Below are positions 62,497 through 64,000 of a stretch of 64,000 nucleotides of DNA, piece after piece. The stretch is taken from positions 43,038,581-43,102,580 of the forward strand of contig OX442314.1 in assembly GCA_949358305.1 (NCBI GenBank). The letters are read 5' to 3'. Numbering within the stretch: position 1 is the stretch's first letter; each line of letters begins with the position of its first letter. The notes under the pieces are model-generated. The model was not told where the DNA came from and made no database searches. It saw only the letters and a list, made by a program, of their open reading frames with translations. Made by a program: the position numbers and the translations under genes. This stretch comes from Strigamia acuminata. Lineage: Eukaryota > Arthropoda > Chilopoda > Geophilomorpha > Linotaeniidae.

Positions 62497-64000
62497 TGTG
62501 ACGATTCTACTTTTGGGCCAATTTATTAGTCCTTTTAAGATAGATAATTCGGTTTATACAAGACGTTGCTAAGTTTAGCAACAACCTAACCGAGATAAGC
62601 TACGGAAGCCTTTACAAACATGAATATGTGATCGAATAGAAATAACTTACAGTTTTAGTGTGACTTAACATATTTATTACTAAATATTAATGATAACAGT
62701 AAATGGGTTCTTGACGCGTGTAAACGGGCGGCATCAACTGGTTGAGGATCCGGGCGAAGCCAGAGGGATACGGCTGACTTGCGGCATCGTCACAAATATC
62801 GCTACGGAGACGTATTTGGTCCGCAGCTCGAATATCTAAATATGCGAAGAGTCCTTCGCATTAATCGGAATATTCGGCAGAATATTCCATGTTCCAAATG
62901 AATAAAAGTAAAGTGATTAAAGTAATATAACAAATGAATTGTTATATAAATAATGATTGGGCGGGGACCGTCACGACAATTGAGAGAACGTCGCGGGAGT
63001 TGTTGAGACTCCATCCGCCAGCACGCCTTACGACGACAAGATCTCGTGATCAGGCGCCGAGTATTTGTTTGTACGCTTTACATCGCTATCGGTGGTACCA
63101 ACCACCGGGTAAACATTCCTATGGATTTACCAATTCCAGGATTACCAATACCTGAGTAATTGTTTAACGAAATGTCTTCACGGACAATTCTCACGGGCTA
63201 CCAACCCGGCGTAGTGTGCCTTTAAATATGCCATTCACCGACCACTAAAGTACGGAAGGACCTATGATACGCAATTCGCCCTGGAATAGCATTTGTCCGT
63301 GTTTGTTTCGTGCTCGGGTGGGACCTCCCGCACACATGCCCTTGGCAGAGCGTCTGACCCTCGTCCGAGGAATCGCTCAGATAGATGCGACTATCACCGA
63401 TCATATAGTTTGACATTTATTTAACGGGTTAGTCAATCCCGTGCATGAGCACTACACTATGCCACCGTATGAAATCCTACTGTCCCTTAGAACAGCTGGC
63501 TAACACTACGGGGCCATTTCATGTTGTTAACATGTCTACAAGGTTAGCCTTCCCAGATGGGCCTTACAACAAGCAATAACGAGATAGTAAGTCTACATAT
63601 CCATTGAGAGCTGAGGAGGCCTGATGTGTCGATAAGAAAGTGAAATCAAACGATAACAACAATTCAATTACAGACATTTACAGTTATCAAGCCAAGCCTT
63701 GGGGAAGTGGAAAACTGATGCTTATATAGTTCTGTAGAACTACTAGATTGGCGACAGCCAATCAGCGTACGAATCGGCGGATTCGTGGGTCACTAGTCCG
63801 GACCTAATATGTGACTATGTCCAGATGGGCCCAGTTGGGGTCCGGAAGGGTCCGATTGGTTCCCTTCGACAGGTAAGTAAAGTGGACATTGATTCGATAG
63901 AATCAACATCATCAAGTAATTAATACTTAATTTATATCGAATAAAATAGTTATATTTTATTCACCGTGTCTAAATAATTATTTATCACACTTTTTAGTTT
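62497..64000 (-). repeat. 5' LTR of gypsy element III (partial, runs off window)
   Basis: Same sequence as 49993-51496. The TATATAAG promoter box (minus) lies at about 63720-63728. The remaining ~83 bp of the LTR and the outer flank are outside the window. Confidence 0.95.

Larger units (their letters stand above)
49993..64000 (-). mobile_element. Ty3/gypsy element III (>14 kb), antisense, 5' LTR cut by the window end
   Basis: Minus-strand order: 5' LTR (62497 to beyond 64000), primer-binding site, leader, gag, pol, a 1-kb gap, an extra ORF, polypurine tract and 3' LTR (49993-51579). The 1,504 visible bases of the right LTR match the left one without a difference I can see. Frames are intact, so the copy is young and perhaps autonomous. 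The target duplication cannot be checked. It lies at the 5' edge of the visible UMPS exons. Confidence 0.95.

Noticed and set aside
1-64000. CRISPR arrays, operons, prokaryotic genes
   Set aside because: No regular spaced direct repeats and no prokaryotic gene layout; introns, LTR elements and animal genes show a eukaryotic genome.

Overview
The window reads as nuclear DNA of an invertebrate animal with compact genes. Host genes have GT-AG introns of about 49-77 bp, AT-rich spacers and animal-type products (PARP16, ENPP-type phosphodiesterases, an SR-type RNA-binding protein, OMP decarboxylase/UMPS, F5/8C lectin-like domains, a secreted cystine-knot peptide). The phylum cannot be fixed from sequence alone. 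Most of the window is transposable-element DNA of many classes.

Layout. (1) 1-5.9 kb is a graveyard of element pieces: a Tigger/pogo-like fragment, a ~970-bp palindrome carrying a tRNA-derived head on both arms, a hAT end, a Mutator-like (MULE) transposase exon, an LTR with gag start and a Harbinger-like transposase end. (2) 5.9-10.7 kb is a young Ty3/gypsy element with near-identical LTRs and one long gag-pol frame, inserted at the edge of a hAT MITE; its integrase has apparently lost the catalytic Glu. (3) 10.7-25 kb is a dense mosaic of degenerate pieces: a GC-rich foldback element, gag-like and Harbinger-like fragments, hAT DUF4371 remnants, a duplicated kelch-like fragment and tandem repeats. 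(4) 25.4-28.2 kb holds two minus-strand F5/8C lectin-like copies, both damaged. (5) 28.2-35 kb is a host gene island: PARP16 (minus, six exons, complete), an adenylate-kinase-6-like fragment, an intact ENPP gene and an intronless SR-like gene. (6) 35.0-48.2 kb is a second ENPP gene split inside exon 4 by a 10.8-kb antisense Ty3/gypsy element with identical 623-bp LTRs and a 4-bp target duplication. (7) 48.3-50 kb carries a knottin-type secreted peptide gene and the OMP decarboxylase half of UMPS. (8) 50-64 kb is a second large antisense Ty3/gypsy element with 1,587-bp LTRs; its 5' LTR runs off the window.

The observation most worth following is that the two large gypsy elements, of different families, both carry an extra gene downstream of pol, where env would sit. 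Neither product looks like an envelope; each carries a Cys-rich zinc-ribbon-like block, a similar short W-x-R-x-R/E-A motif and basic, Pro/Ala-rich stretches. In one element this ORF starts directly after a good 3' splice site, suggesting expression from a spliced subgenomic RNA. Other points are the ENPP gene whose exon frame is exactly restored when one copy of the target duplication is discounted, host introns whose excess length is accounted for by identifiable insertions, and several long palindromes.
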